64,000 bases of DNA, taken from positions 1-64,000 of the forward strand of contig JBATTK010000032.1 in the NCBI GenBank assembly GCA_049670505.1. Reading direction: 5' to 3'. This DNA comes from JBATTK01 sp049670505 (lineage in GTDB: Bacteria; Bacteroidota; Bacteroidia; Flavobacteriales; Flavobacteriaceae). Each line of letters starts with the position of its first letter. Position 1 is the first letter of the stretch. Below, piece by piece: positions 8,124 through 17,184 of this stretch. The position numbers and the translations under genes were made by a program. Under the pieces are notes generated by a model. The model saw only the letters and a program-made list of their open reading frames with translations. It did no database searches and was not told the DNA's origin.

Positions 8124-10487
8124 CTAATGCAACTTTCCAAATTTGATACCAACGAAAAAGGTTCTAGGGGCATTTGGCCCATAGATATAATCCGAGTCCC
8201 TTGTAGGTCCGATATCAAAGTCGTCTTGAAAGCCATTGAATATATTTTTTACCCCTCCCGAGAAGGTAATCATAAAGTTCTCGTTAAAGTCCACATGGGA
8301 CTCCAACTTTATATTCAGATCAAAGAAGGAATCCACCTCGTTCAGTTGTAAAAAACCGGTATCGCTAATAACACGCGGTACGGTCATTCCTCCTGTATAG
8401 GTGCCTGTAATATCCAAATTGAACACTTCACCAGGTATCCAAGCCGTATTCAAGTATCCATAAAAATTAGGGTTTCTCACAAATTCATCTACAACGACAT
8501 CGGATTCGCCCGGTGTACCATCTGTCTCAAATAATAGCTGAGGTTCATCGTATTCGGCTTTCTGAAGGGTACCCCCTAATTGAAACTGCCATTTTGGATC
8601 TGGGGATACGCCCCACTCAAAATTGGTTCCATAGACCCTAGCTCCGGAACCGTTACGGACCTCTTCCAGAATTGAACCGTTGTCCAATACCGCGCCCGTA
8701 CTTACCAGAGCAAAAGGGTCTTCCAATGTAGTGTAAAAGCCTTCCAAGAGGAGGTCCAACTGCAATAAACCAATATTTTTGGAATAATTCAAGGATCCCG
8801 TATAGGCATTGGAATATTCGGTGTTCAAATCATTGGAAAGAATTACGAACTGTGGTTCCCCGCCAACGCTAGAAATATGCAGATCTTCGTTAAAGGCCTG
8901 TGGTGCACGAAATCCCCTGGCATAGCCGCCTCTAAATTTCAGGTTTTCCAAAAATTGATAAGCAATGGTCAGTCTTGGGGAAAAAGCGGTTTGATTGATA
9001 TCGACACCTCTTTCAATACCTCCTATAGTATAATTGCCGTCTACGGAAACATTATCCAACCTGGCCCCCACAAGTGCCGTAAATTTTTTGTTGGGCTTCC
9101 ATTCGTATTGTGCATAACCACCCAATGAATTTACGCTTTGATCGATTAGTCGATTATATCCCGGAATTTGATCCTCGGTCTCAGTGTGGTTGAACTCGGT
9201 ACCAACAGTCAACACGTCATTATTTTTAAAAGCTTTGGTGTATTGAAGGCCGTTTACCCATGCCAAATCCTTAGTGGTACCAAAGGCATTATTGGCCAAA
9301 ACACTATCTTGTTCGGTACGCGCCCCACCTAAACCGCCGTAAAAACTATCTCTATTGGTATACGAGGCCGAAGTATAGACCTGAAACTTTCCGGTATTGT
9401 CCTTACTGGTCAGTTCGTAATCCACACCACCAATAAAGGTGTCATGCTCCAATTCCTCGGTAATATCCGTAAATTGCGGAGCTAAATCCAAACGGTCGCC
9501 TCCCCTGCGATACTCACGTATGGCATTTAGATTGACCGAAATTCGGCTATAGTCCGTAGGACGTAAAAAGGCCTTGGCACCTACAGTATTGTTTCGTAAT
9601 TCTACCAATTCGCTGAAGCCATCATCATTGGCATCATAGGCTTCCCGGTTACGATACGTTCCAAAAAGGGTAATTCCACTCTTAAGGTCATCGGCCACTA
9701 CCGAGGTATTGAACGTTAGTATACGGTCCGGTACTTCACCGTCTACCAGGGCCAAATTAGTGGCGATCTCCCAAGTATTTAAAACGGGATCCTTTGTGAT
9801 TACGTTGACGGTTCCCGCTATAGCATTTGAGCCATATAATGCTGAGCCCCCACTTCGTACCACTTCTACACGTTCTATGATATTGGTTGGGATCTGCTCC
9901 AATCCATAGACCCCTAAAAGCGATGTAAATATAGGTCTACTGTTAAGTAATATCTGGGTATAGCCACCATCAAGCCCGTTCAACCGTACTTGGGTAAAAC
10001 CACAGTTTTGGCAGTTGGTCTCTACACGGACCCCGGGGGCATAGTTTAGGCCATCTGCCAAGGATATGGATTGGGTGGCGGTCAACAGTCTCGGTTTCAA
10101 GGTGGAAACTATGACCGGGGCATTTCTACGTTCCACCCGGTTTCGAGTGGCGCTGATAACCACTTCGTCCAAGCCTAGTGCATCCTCCAAAAGGTTAAAA
10201 TTCAAAGTGACATCTTCCCCACTTGTCGTGGTAATAGTTTTTGAGGTTGTCCTGTAGCCCTGGGAACTTACCTGAATAATCAATTCACCAGATGGCGCTT
10301 TTAGCTCGTAGTACCCTCTTGCATCTGTGGTAGTGCCTTCGGTACCATTTTTTACATATATGGAAGCAAAAGGAATAGCTTTATCGCCAGAGGTAATCCT
10401 TCCCTTGATCAAAGGCGACCGGTTTTGCGCAAAAAGACCGAAAAAAGGGAAAATCAGTAGCAGTAAAAAGTATTTGTTAAGAATCAA
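8124..10487 (-). CDS. TonB-dependent outer-membrane receptor
   Basis: A 787-residue TonB-dependent receptor. Layout: Sec signal (residues 1-20, ending FGLFAQ), a carboxypeptidase-regulatory-like domain (about 25-100), a plug domain (about 110-235; EVVISATR, SLADGLNYAPGVRVE, GGSALYGSNAIAGTVNVITKDP) and a 22-strand barrel ending FFVGIKFGKLH. The plug carries ETNCQNCGFTQVRLNGLDG; a CxxC at this place could bind metal. It lies downstream of the heavy-metal pump genes on the same strand, so transport of a metal or metal chelate is a reasonable inference. No in-frame ATG exists before the signal peptide: the frame closes at a TAG (10503-10505), so TTG at 10487 is the likely start. A palindrome sits just upstream of it. 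Confidence 0.9.
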   Translation of the reverse strand: MILNKYFLLLLIFPFFGLFAQNRSPLIKGRITSGDKAIPFASIYVKNGTEGTTTDARGYYELKAPSGELIIQVSSQGYRTTSKTITTTSGEDVTLNFNLLEDALGLDEVVISATRNRVERRNAPVIVSTLKPRLLTATQSISLADGLNYAPGVRVETNCQNCGFTQVRLNGLDGGYTQILLNSRPIFTSLLGVYGLEQIPTNIIERVEVVRSGGSALYGSNAIAGTVNVITKDPVLNTWEIATNLALVDGEVPDRILTFNTSVVADDLKSGITLFGTYRNREAYDANDDGFSELVELRNNTVGAKAFLRPTDYSRISVNLNAIREYRRGGDRLDLAPQFTDITEELEHDTFIGGVDYELTSKDNTGKFQVYTSASYTNRDSFYGGLGGARTEQDSVLANNAFGTTKDLAWVNGLQYTKAFKNNDVLTVGTEFNHTETEDQIPGYNRLIDQSVNSLGGYAQYEWKPNKKFTALVGARLDNVSVDGNYTIGGIERGVDINQTAFSPRLTIAYQFLENLKFRGGYARGFRAPQAFNEDLHISSVGGEPQFVILSNDLNTEYSNAYTGSLNYSKNIGLLQLDLLLEGFYTTLEDPFALVSTGAVLDNGSILEEVRNGSGARVYGTNFEWGVSPDPKWQFQLGGTLQKAEYDEPQLLFETDGTPGESDVVVDEFVRNPNFYGYLNTAWIPGEVFNLDITGTYTGGMTVPRVISDTGFLQLNEVDSFFDLNIKLESHVDFNENFMITFSGGVKNIFNGFQDDFDIGPTRDSDYIYGPNAPRTFFVGIKFGKLH

Positions 10488-10519
10488 TATTTTAAATTTT
10501 AACTAGGCTAAATTAAATT

Positions 10520-10533
10520 TTAGACAAACCTAA
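10520..10533 (-). promoter_or_regulatory. Palindromic operator overlapping a -7 box for the TonB receptor
   Basis: On the minus strand the sequence TTAGGTTTGTCTAA is an inverted repeat (TTAG-N6-CTAA), 33-46 bp before the TTG start. Within it TAGGTTTG (10532-10525) is an exact match to the Bacteroidota -7 promoter consensus TAnnTTTG. TTAG/CTAA half-sites are typical of DtxR/MntR-family metalloregulator operators. An operator lying on the -7 box suggests metal-responsive repression. A clear -33 TTG was not found, which lowers confidence in the promoter. Confidence 0.45.
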
Positions 10534-10795
10534 TTAAATTTTTTGTCATAAAAAAATATGCTTCTACGTAAATCTTTAAATGAATGATATTTTCTGAAAA
10601 AAAATTGTTTAGTAGCTATATTTTGGATAGGACTAAGTGCATAAAGTCGGCTAACAGTTGGAGCATATTCAAAGTAAAAAGCTAGTCCACCTCATTGATC
10701 AGCAAACAGGTTATCCCAAAGTGGATCCCCATGAAGATCTTGTAGCGGACGCCCAAGGTCAATAATTGACAATAGGTTTTCTTCAAATTCCTTGA
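10534..10795. other. Spacer between TonB receptor and pump operon
   Basis: AT-rich non-coding spacer. The part next to the pump operon contains a 35-codon minus-strand reading frame (10692-10799) that starts with TTG on the stop codon of the membrane fusion gene and has coding-like codon use (includes GRPLQDLHGDPLWDNLF). I do not recognise it; it could be a remnant or an out-of-frame tail of the upstream gene. No other feature is evident. Confidence 0.4.
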
Positions 10796-11977
10796 TCAAT
10801 GGCTGTGTTCGGCCTCTCCTTTTTTAAGTTCTGCCATCAAATAATAGGCATTGTTATGGGCAAACTGTGTTGCCGGCGGAAATTCTTCCAAGAAGGTAAT
10901 GCCGGCCCAACCAGCATCTTTCCCGCTGACAATTACTTCGAGAGGTTTAAACAACCACCCATCATCCTGCTTTTCGGATATAAAAATAAAGCTTTTGCCA
11001 TCCTCTTCCGCCACCGCCGCCTGTGGCAACGCCATACTTTTGGTGTTGCTGATCTCTATACGGCCCTGCACAAAACTTCCTGGAATCAATTGTATATCGG
11101 TTTTGGGAATTTCGGCATGTACATGTATGGCCCGCGGATTTTCTTCAAAGGCCTTGCTAATGGTATAAATTTCGGATACCAACTCCGTCTCGGAACGTGA
11201 AGGTACCACAAACCGCACCGTTTGCCCTATCGCCATTTTATGGGCGTCCTTTTCATATACGGTAAAATCTACATGTACATGATCTGTGTCCACTACATCA
11301 AAAATTGGTGTTTGGGGTGCTACGTATTGCCCGGTTTTAGCTTCAATGGTCTGCACATATCCGCTTATGGGACTTCTCAAGGCCACCCGATTGCTGATAC
11401 TGCCCTGCCGAACACTACTGACCGAAATGCCCAACTGCCTTATTTGTGCTTCCAAAGCCAATAGGTTTCCTTTTGATGCCTTGTACGAAGCTTCCGCTTT
11501 TTGAAAATTCATGCCCGATCCCACCCCATTTTCATACAATTTCTTTTGGCGTTCAAACTCCTTCTCCAAAAATTCGCTATCACTGTACGCTTTAAGATAA
11601 TCGGACTGTACTTGCACGATATTTGGGTGCGACAGATAGGCTAAAGGCTGTCCTTTTTTAACCTTATCCCCGATCAGTACTTCTATACTTACAATATTGC
11701 CACCGACCACTGTGGTTACCGTGGCATCGTTTTGCGGTGGAAGGTGCAGTTCGCCCATAGCTTCAACATAATCTCCTAGATTACGGCTACCCATGGTATC
11801 TATCTTTATTTTTAGGGCGTCAAATTGCCGGGGGGTCAATTCAATGTGTGCTTCTTCAGAATGTTCATCAAGTGAAGCTTCATCTTCATGGTGACCGGGC
11901 TCGCCTTTATGTTGGTGGTCGCCACAGGCAAAAAAAAGCAAAAATGTGATTACTATATATATTCTTGTGATTTTCAT
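10796..11977 (-). CDS. RND efflux periplasmic adaptor (CusB/CzcB-like), His-rich N-terminus
   Basis: A membrane fusion protein of 393 residues linking an RND pump to its outer-membrane channel. The ATG at 11977 gives a lipoprotein signal (MKITRIYIVITFLLFFAC); an upstream frame extension lies over the preceding gene and is unlikely to be used. Directly after the lipid Cys comes a His/Glu-rich tail (GDHQHKGEPGHHEDE...) that probably binds metal. Then follow the lipoyl/barrel-sandwich hybrid (VVGGNIVSIEVLIGDKVKKGQPLAYL), an alpha-helical hairpin (about 135-190), and the beta-barrel with SPISGYVQTIEAKTGQYV. It starts 4 nt after the stop of the RND-channel fusion gene, so the two are co-translated. 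His-richness favours Zn/Co/Cd over Cu(I). Confidence 0.9.
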   Translation of the reverse strand: MKITRIYIVITFLLFFACGDHQHKGEPGHHEDEASLDEHSEEAHIELTPRQFDALKIKIDTMGSRNLGDYVEAMGELHLPPQNDATVTTVVGGNIVSIEVLIGDKVKKGQPLAYLSHPNIVQVQSDYLKAYSDSEFLEKEFERQKKLYENGVGSGMNFQKAEASYKASKGNLLALEAQIRQLGISVSSVRQGSISNRVALRSPISGYVQTIEAKTGQYVAPQTPIFDVVDTDHVHVDFTVYEKDAHKMAIGQTVRFVVPSRSETELVSEIYTISKAFEENPRAIHVHAEIPKTDIQLIPGSFVQGRIEISNTKSMALPQAAVAEEDGKSFIFISEKQDDGWLFKPLEVIVSGKDAGWAGITFLEEFPPATQFAHNNAYYLMAELKKGEAEHSH

Positions 11978-11981
11978 ATTC

Positions 11982-14900
11982 TTAGTTTTTAAAGTACTGC
12001 AATTGAAATAGGGCATTCAAATAATTTTCAAGGGCCAAGAGGCCATCCAGTTCGCTCTGCAAAGCTGTATTCATCAACTGGGCAAAGCCCAAATAATCAA
12101 TGGCCCCTTCTTTATACGCAAAAAGAGCTCCTTTTTGTTGTGCCTTGGCCAAAGGCAGGGCTTCGCGCTCATAAAACTGCCAGCTCCTATTCCATTTCTC
12201 ATAGGTTTGAAGTGCGTTTGCATGACGGGTCTCTAATTGTTTGGCCACCAACTGTGCATTGTTTTCTGCCAATTGCACCTCAATTCTGGCCGCTCTTGCC
12301 TTTGCCTTGACGGGACCGGAAAAGAATGGAATGGACAAACCTGCCTGATAGCTGTAAAATCCACTATTGCCGTCCACTCGTTGCAATCCACCTTGTAGAC
12401 TCAGTTGTGGCAAAAGGCTGGAACGCATGGCGGACAGACCGGCTTCTGCCGTTTCCAATTGTTTGTCGGCCAACACTTGACTTTGGTGTACGTTACCATC
12501 AAATTCTCCAAAAACCGGCTCGGTTTCTAAAATATCCAAATCATTGGCGGGCACGTAAAAATTCTCTGAAAACAACCACAGATTCAAATTTTGAAAGGCA
12601 ATCTGTAAATCATTGTATGCCTGTTGTTGTTTGTTTTTGTTCTGTAAAATCTGATTTTTAGCGGCATTGTACTCCAGTTTGGAAATGGCTTCCACCTCAA
12701 AGTTAAGGTCAATGGTATTACCAAAACCTATATATATGGAATCCATCTGTTGGTACAGGTTATAGACACGCTGTGCCAGATAGGCTTTGGACCACAGTTG
12801 TTTTACCTGCCGTTCAACTTCCAAGGCAGAGAGCCCATAGGCAGCTTCGGCGACCTCCAGTTGGCGCTTTTGCCATTTTTTTCTAGGACCTATAGCGAAC
12901 AGCGCAATATTCTGTTGTCCGATTCCAACCGTGGTATAAACGCCTTCATCATTCCCTATTTCTTCGCCACTTGTGAACAGCTGTGTTCTGCCAAAAGCAT
13001 TTGCATTGGCCTTCAATGTCTGTTGTTTCTCAACTTCCAAGCGTTTGTTTTCCAATGCCGGGTAGTTTGCTTTTGAGAGTTCAACCGCTTCTAAAAGACT
13101 TATCTTTATAGGCGTAGGCTGTTCCTGTGCATACCCGAATTGTATTCCGAAAAACAGTACTAAAATAACGGTAGTGGGTGCCATGCGTTTTCTATTTTTA
13201 AAATTGAATCGGTCTTCTTCCACCCAGTGATATAAAATGGGCAGAATGAACAATGTTAAGAAGGTTGATATCAACAACCCTCCAATCACCACCGTGGCCA
13301 AAGGTCGTTGCACCTCGGCACCTGCGGTTGTGGATATGGCCATCGGTACAAAACCTAAAATATCGGTAAATGCGGTTAACATAATGGGGCGAATTCTACG
13401 TGTTGTACCCTGTAGAATACGGTCTTTTAAATTGGTGACACCCTCTGCTTTTAGCTCGTTAAGACCATTGATCATCACCAATCCGTTGAGTACGGCCACC
13501 CCAAAGAGTACGATAAAGCCGACCCCTGCCGAGATACTGAAAGACATGTCCCTTGCCCATAGGGCAAATACCCCGCCAATAGTCGCCAAGGGTATTGCCA
13601 GATAGATGATCAGCGTTTGTTTTAGGGAACGCAGTGCAAGGAATATCAGAATAAAGATCAGCAATAAGGCCACGGGTACCAAGGTCTTTAATCTCTGCGT
13701 GGCACGTTGCAAGTTTTCAAACGCACCCCCATAGCGAATAAAGTATCCCGGAGGCAGTTTTAACCCCGCATTCAATTTTTTCTGGATATCCTGTACCACG
13801 GATTGCACATCACGGTTACGAATATTGATCCCAACATAGGTCCTTCGATTGGTATTGTCCCTGCTAATTTGCATAGGACCTGGATGGTAGCTTATCTCGG
13901 CTACTTCACGCATGGGAATCTGTGTTCCTGAAGGAAGATCAATATAAAGATTCCTCAAATCTTCCAAACTTTGGCGATACTGTTCTTGAAAGCGCACCAC
14001 TAGGTCAAAACGTTTTTCCCCTTCAAAAACCACCCCGGCCTTACCCCCTGCAAAGGCGGCCTGTACAAACGTATTAAGATTGTTGATCTGCAATCCGTAT
14101 TGTGCCAGTTTATTACGATTATAGCGGATGGTAATTTGGGGCAGTCCGGTGGTAGCCTCTACCTTTAAATCGGCTACTCCGGATATGTCGGAAACCAATT
14201 GTTCAATTTCTTGTGCCTTGTTCGCCAATACCTGTAAATCTTCGCCATACAACTTGATCGCCACATCTTCGCGTACTCCTGCAATAAGTTCGTTAAAACG
14301 CATTTCTATGGGTTGGGTAAACTCAAAATTGACCCCCGGTAGGATACTTACCACTTCCTTGACTTTTTCAATCAATTCTTCCTTGCTATCCGCAGAGACC
14401 CATTCGTTTTTTGGCTTTAAAATGATAAACGAATCAGCTATATCCATAGGCATGGGGTCTGTGGGCACTTCCGACTGTCCAATTCTGCTGATGACCTGTT
14501 CCGCTTCTGGAAAATTAGCTTTAATAAGTTGTTCTACCTTGGTAGTAGTGGCAATGGTCTCCGAAGGTGAGCTTCCCGGTTTACAGATAACGTGAAAAGC
14601 AATATCGCCCTCATCCAATTTGGGAATGAACTCACCTCCTAACCTGGTAAAGGTGAAAATGGCCAATACCAACAATGCTAGAGTAACTCCAACAACAATT
14701 CCCTTTTTACGTTGAGTATACTCAAGCAGGGGACGAAATTTCAATGCTATCCAATGTACAAATCGCTCTCCCCAGATTACTTTATCCGAAGATGGCCTGA
14801 GAAACACTGCCGAAATCATGGGTACATACGTAAGACATAGTATCATGGCACCCAACATGGCGAAAATAAAGGTCAATGCCATGGGACGAAACATCTTTCC

Positions 14901-16310
14901 CTCGATCCCTTCCAATGCCAGGATAGGAATAAAGACAATCAAAATAATGAGCTGTCCGAAGAAGGCTGCATTCATCATTTTTTTGGATGCCTCTGCGGTA
15001 ATTCTATTTTTTGTTGCCGCATCTACCAGTTGATTTTTCCGCATATGTCGATACATGAGAAAGACCGTGCTTTCCACAATGATGACGGCACCGTCTACAA
15101 TAATGCCAAAGTCAATGGCTCCCAAGCTCATTAAATTGGCAGAAACCCCAAAAAGATGCATACAGATAAAGGCAAATAATAACGAGAGCGGAATGGTAGA
15201 AGCTACGATAAGCCCCCCGCGCCAATTGCCCAAAAGCAACACCAAGACCAAGACTACAATGAGTCCGCCCTCTAATAGGTTGCCCGTAACGGTGTTGGTG
15301 GTTTTGGCTATTAAGTCGCTTCGGTCTAAAAAAGGGGTGATGGTGATACCTTCCGGTAGCGATTGTTGGATCTGTTTCATGCGGGTTTTTACCCTTTCGA
15401 TAACATCGTTGGAGTTGGCCCCTTTGAGCATGAGTATCATGCCACCGACCGCTTCACCCTCGCCATTTTTGGTCAATGCCCCAAAACGGATATCCGAACC
15501 TATGTTTACTTTTCCAACATCTTTTACCAGGATGGGAATGCCATTTACATTTTTGACCACGGTGTTTTCTATATCGGTTACATTGCGTACCATGCCCTCA
15601 CCACGAACAAAGGTGGCCTGTCGGTTACGTTCAATATAAGCGCCGCCTGTGTTTTGGTTATTGTTTTCAAGGGCAGAAAACACCTCTGAAATGCTTACCC
15701 CCGTAGAACGCAATACCTTAGGATCCACAGCTACCTCATATCGTTTGGCTTTACCGCCAAAGGCATTTACTTCCACAACCCCTGGCACCATGGCCATTTG
15801 CCGTTTGATGATCCAATCCTGTATGGTTCGCAGCTCTGTTATTGAATAGTCGTCTTTATAAGCATCGGCTATTTCTAAGGTATATTGGTAAATTTCACTT
15901 AAGCCTGTGGATATAGGGCCGATATAGGGGTCACCAAAACCTTTGGGGATATTGGTGCGGATTTCAGGCAACTTTTCGGCTACCAATTGTCTGGGCAGAT
16001 AGGTGCCTATGGCGTCTTCGAATACAACGGTCACCACTGAAAGTCCACTTCTTGAAATGGAACGGATTTCCGTTACATCGGGCAGATTGCTTAGGGTAAT
16101 CTCTATAGGGTAGGTGACGAATTGTTCAATATCTTCCGTACCCAAATTTGGGGAAACGGTAATGACCTGTACTTGATTGTTGGTAATATCGGGTACGGCA
16201 TCAATGGGGACCTGAGTCATACTCCAGATACCTCCGCCAACAAGCGCAAATGTGAATAGCCCTATAATAAATTTGTTGTTGATTGAAAAATCAATGATTC
16301 TATTGATCAT
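11982..16310 (-). CDS. HME-RND heavy-metal pump fused to a TolC-like outer-membrane channel
   Basis: A 1442-residue fusion. Residues 1 to about 1035 are a complete CzcA/CusA-type RND transporter: TM1, periplasmic pore domains, TM4 with GAIDFGIIVDGAVI (Asp400, Asp406), a second half from about 540, and the terminal GGLLISTFLTLFILPILYHWVEED. Residues 1043-1442 are a TolC/CusC-like outer membrane factor (OEP repeats EAVELSKANYPALENKRLEV and QVLADKQLETAEAGLSAM). The junction at Met1043 is a hydrophobic stretch ending GIQFGYAQEQ, like a signal peptide. The DFG-x3-D form of TM4 is known from divalent-cation pumps such as CzcA; CusA has a different motif, so I infer Zn/Co/Cd export. Such fusions occur in Flavobacteriia. 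The adaptor gene follows by 4 nt. Confidence 0.93.
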   Translation of the reverse strand: MINRIIDFSINNKFIIGLFTFALVGGGIWSMTQVPIDAVPDITNNQVQVITVSPNLGTEDIEQFVTYPIEITLSNLPDVTEIRSISRSGLSVVTVVFEDAIGTYLPRQLVAEKLPEIRTNIPKGFGDPYIGPISTGLSEIYQYTLEIADAYKDDYSITELRTIQDWIIKRQMAMVPGVVEVNAFGGKAKRYEVAVDPKVLRSTGVSISEVFSALENNNQNTGGAYIERNRQATFVRGEGMVRNVTDIENTVVKNVNGIPILVKDVGKVNIGSDIRFGALTKNGEGEAVGGMILMLKGANSNDVIERVKTRMKQIQQSLPEGITITPFLDRSDLIAKTTNTVTGNLLEGGLIVVLVLVLLLGNWRGGLIVASTIPLSLLFAFICMHLFGVSANLMSLGAIDFGIIVDGAVIIVESTVFLMYRHMRKNQLVDAATKNRITAEASKKMMNAAFFGQLIILIVFIPILALEGIEGKMFRPMALTFIFAMLGAMILCLTYVPMISAVFLRPSSDKVIWGERFVHWIALKFRPLLEYTQRKKGIVVGVTLALLVLAIFTFTRLGGEFIPKLDEGDIAFHVICKPGSSPSETIATTTKVEQLIKANFPEAEQVISRIGQSEVPTDPMPMDIADSFIILKPKNEWVSADSKEELIEKVKEVVSILPGVNFEFTQPIEMRFNELIAGVREDVAIKLYGEDLQVLANKAQEIEQLVSDISGVADLKVEATTGLPQITIRYNRNKLAQYGLQINNLNTFVQAAFAGGKAGVVFEGEKRFDLVVRFQEQYRQSLEDLRNLYIDLPSGTQIPMREVAEISYHPGPMQISRDNTNRRTYVGINIRNRDVQSVVQDIQKKLNAGLKLPPGYFIRYGGAFENLQRATQRLKTLVPVALLLIFILIFLALRSLKQTLIIYLAIPLATIGGVFALWARDMSFSISAGVGFIVLFGVAVLNGLVMINGLNELKAEGVTNLKDRILQGTTRRIRPIMLTAFTDILGFVPMAISTTAGAEVQRPLATVVIGGLLISTFLTLFILPILYHWVEEDRFNFKNRKRMAPTTVILVLFFGIQFGYAQEQPTPIKISLLEAVELSKANYPALENKRLEVEKQQTLKANANAFGRTQLFTSGEEIGNDEGVYTTVGIGQQNIALFAIGPRKKWQKRQLEVAEAAYGLSALEVERQVKQLWSKAYLAQRVYNLYQQMDSIYIGFGNTIDLNFEVEAISKLEYNAAKNQILQNKNKQQQAYNDLQIAFQNLNLWLFSENFYVPANDLDILETEPVFGEFDGNVHQSQVLADKQLETAEAGLSAMRSSLLPQLSLQGGLQRVDGNSGFYSYQAGLSIPFFSGPVKAKARAARIEVQLAENNAQLVAKQLETRHANALQTYEKWNRSWQFYEREALPLAKAQQKGALFAYKEGAIDYLGFAQLMNTALQSELDGLLALENYLNALFQLQYFKN

Positions 16311-16320
16311 GGAAAAACAA

Positions 16321-16447
16321 TTAATTCAGTTGAAAAATAGGATTACGCTTTCCCGACAAGCCAGACGGCCGGAAAAGCATATAAGTTAACATCATTCCAT
16401 AAAAATGGCAATGCCAAATGGATATAATTATCCCTAAACTGAATTAA
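16321..16447 (-). ncRNA. Potentially structured leader upstream of the metal pump gene
   Basis: The 133 bp between the small Cys-rich gene and the pump start can fold into a closed multibranch on the minus strand. The outer stem is a perfect 11-bp inverted repeat, TTAATTCAGTT at 16321-16331 with AACTGAATTAA at 16437-16447. Inside are a GGATA/TATCC hairpin, a TGGC/GCCA hairpin, and a long hairpin GCTTTTCCG...CGGGAAAGC enclosing GCC/GGC. It overlaps the stop codon of the upstream gene and ends 11 bp from the pump ATG. I do not recognise it as a known riboswitch; it may be a metal-responsive or attenuating leader, or simply an intercistronic structure. Confidence 0.35.
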
Positions 16448-16752
16448 ACCTGTGGTGGTTGAAAACGAGACCCTAGATAGCTGTAGTAGCTGCCGTCTAA
16501 ATGGACATAATTTTCTTGTGAAACTAATACGTCCAAAGGTTCAAAGCCGACCAAATTGAAAACTACGGTATGGGAATGACAACAATGGCATTGACAGAAT
16601 GGGGAACAAAGCTCGCAGTCCTGGCCATTTTCCCCATCATAATCGATAACCGAAACAACCCGGGTATCATCTTTACTATGTCCTGAATCGTTGCACGGAA
16701 TTATATTTAGCGCTAGAAAGTAAATGGATAATATGACTGCAAATATTTTCAC
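16444..16752 (-). CDS. Small secreted Cys/His-rich protein (DUF6660-like)
   Basis: A 102-residue protein starting at GTG 16752; there is no in-frame ATG close by that gives a sensible N-terminus. It has a signal-like start (VKIFAVILSIYFLALNIIPC) and a dense Cys/His cluster, DCELCSPFCQCHCCHSHTV, at about residues 60-78. Small proteins with this layout are commonly found beside CusA/CzcA-type pumps in Flavobacteriia (DUF6660, from memory). The cluster suggests periplasmic metal binding or sensing ahead of the pump. It is the first gene of the pump transcription unit and is separated from the pump by the structured leader. Confidence 0.7.
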   Translation of the reverse strand: MKIFAVILSIYFLALNIIPCNDSGHSKDDTRVVSVIDYDGENGQDCELCSPFCQCHCCHSHTVVFNLVGFEPLDVLVSQENYVHLDGSYYSYLGSRFQPPQV

Positions 16753-16973
16753 AATACAAATATAGTAGAATAATGATGCAACTGCGTTGCAAATTGTTTC
16801 AGTAAGCCAAAACATATAAAAACTTAATGGGGGCGATGGCAAAGTTTTATGGATTCTAATCCAAAGTTATCCATGGATATCCGTACGTAAAGGAGCATAT
16901 TTTTTTGTTGCCTTCTCCTAAAAAGGAAGGAAATTATGGTTATTATCAAATAAAATTTACCGGGGCTGCACAC

Positions 16974-17141
16974 ATGTTAATTGACTCTCTAGGCAATGAC
17001 ATTTTAAAACCGCTCAATGATTTTCTTATGAAGCATGACGAATCATGGAAGGAAAAATTGACCGAAGAAGATTTTAAAAGTAAATTGGCAAATGAAGTAG
17101 ATCCATATTTTGTAGAGGTATTCAATAATTGGTCCAGCTAG
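16974..17141 (+). CDS. Hypothetical small protein or gene remnant
   Basis: A 55-residue reading frame from ATG 16974 (MLIDSLGNDILKPLNDFLMKHDESWKEKLTEED...), acidic and helical in character, ending FNNWSS. The frame is open upstream to a TTG at 16905 and the extra residues (GNYGYYQIKFTGAAH) also look coding, so it may be a 5'-damaged gene. I do not recognise a family. It stands alone between the metal module and the convergent proline dehydrogenase gene. Confidence 0.35.
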   Translation: MLIDSLGNDILKPLNDFLMKHDESWKEKLTEEDFKSKLANEVDPYFVEVFNNWSS

Positions 17142-17184
17142 TATTCAGCCAGCCTTTGAATTCACCATTTTTAGCTCAGTGCTT

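Noticed and set aside
10692..10799. 35-codon minus-strand frame following the adaptor gene as a separate small gene.
   Set aside because: TTG start on the previous stop codon and no recognisable family; kept only as a remark in the spacer entry.
15055..15639. Long plus-strand frame (194 codons) inside the pump gene.
   Set aside because: Antisense to the conserved RND core; composition is that of a reverse-strand shadow.
11982..16310. Naming the pump CusA (Cu/Ag specific).
   Set aside because: TM4 reads DFGIIVDGAVI with two aspartates, the form of divalent-cation pumps, and the adaptor is His-rich; no three-Met copper relay could be placed.
16321..16447. Assignment of the leader to the NiCo (czcD) or cobalamin riboswitch class.
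   Set aside because: The purine-rich junction blocks of NiCo and the conserved B12 box were not found.
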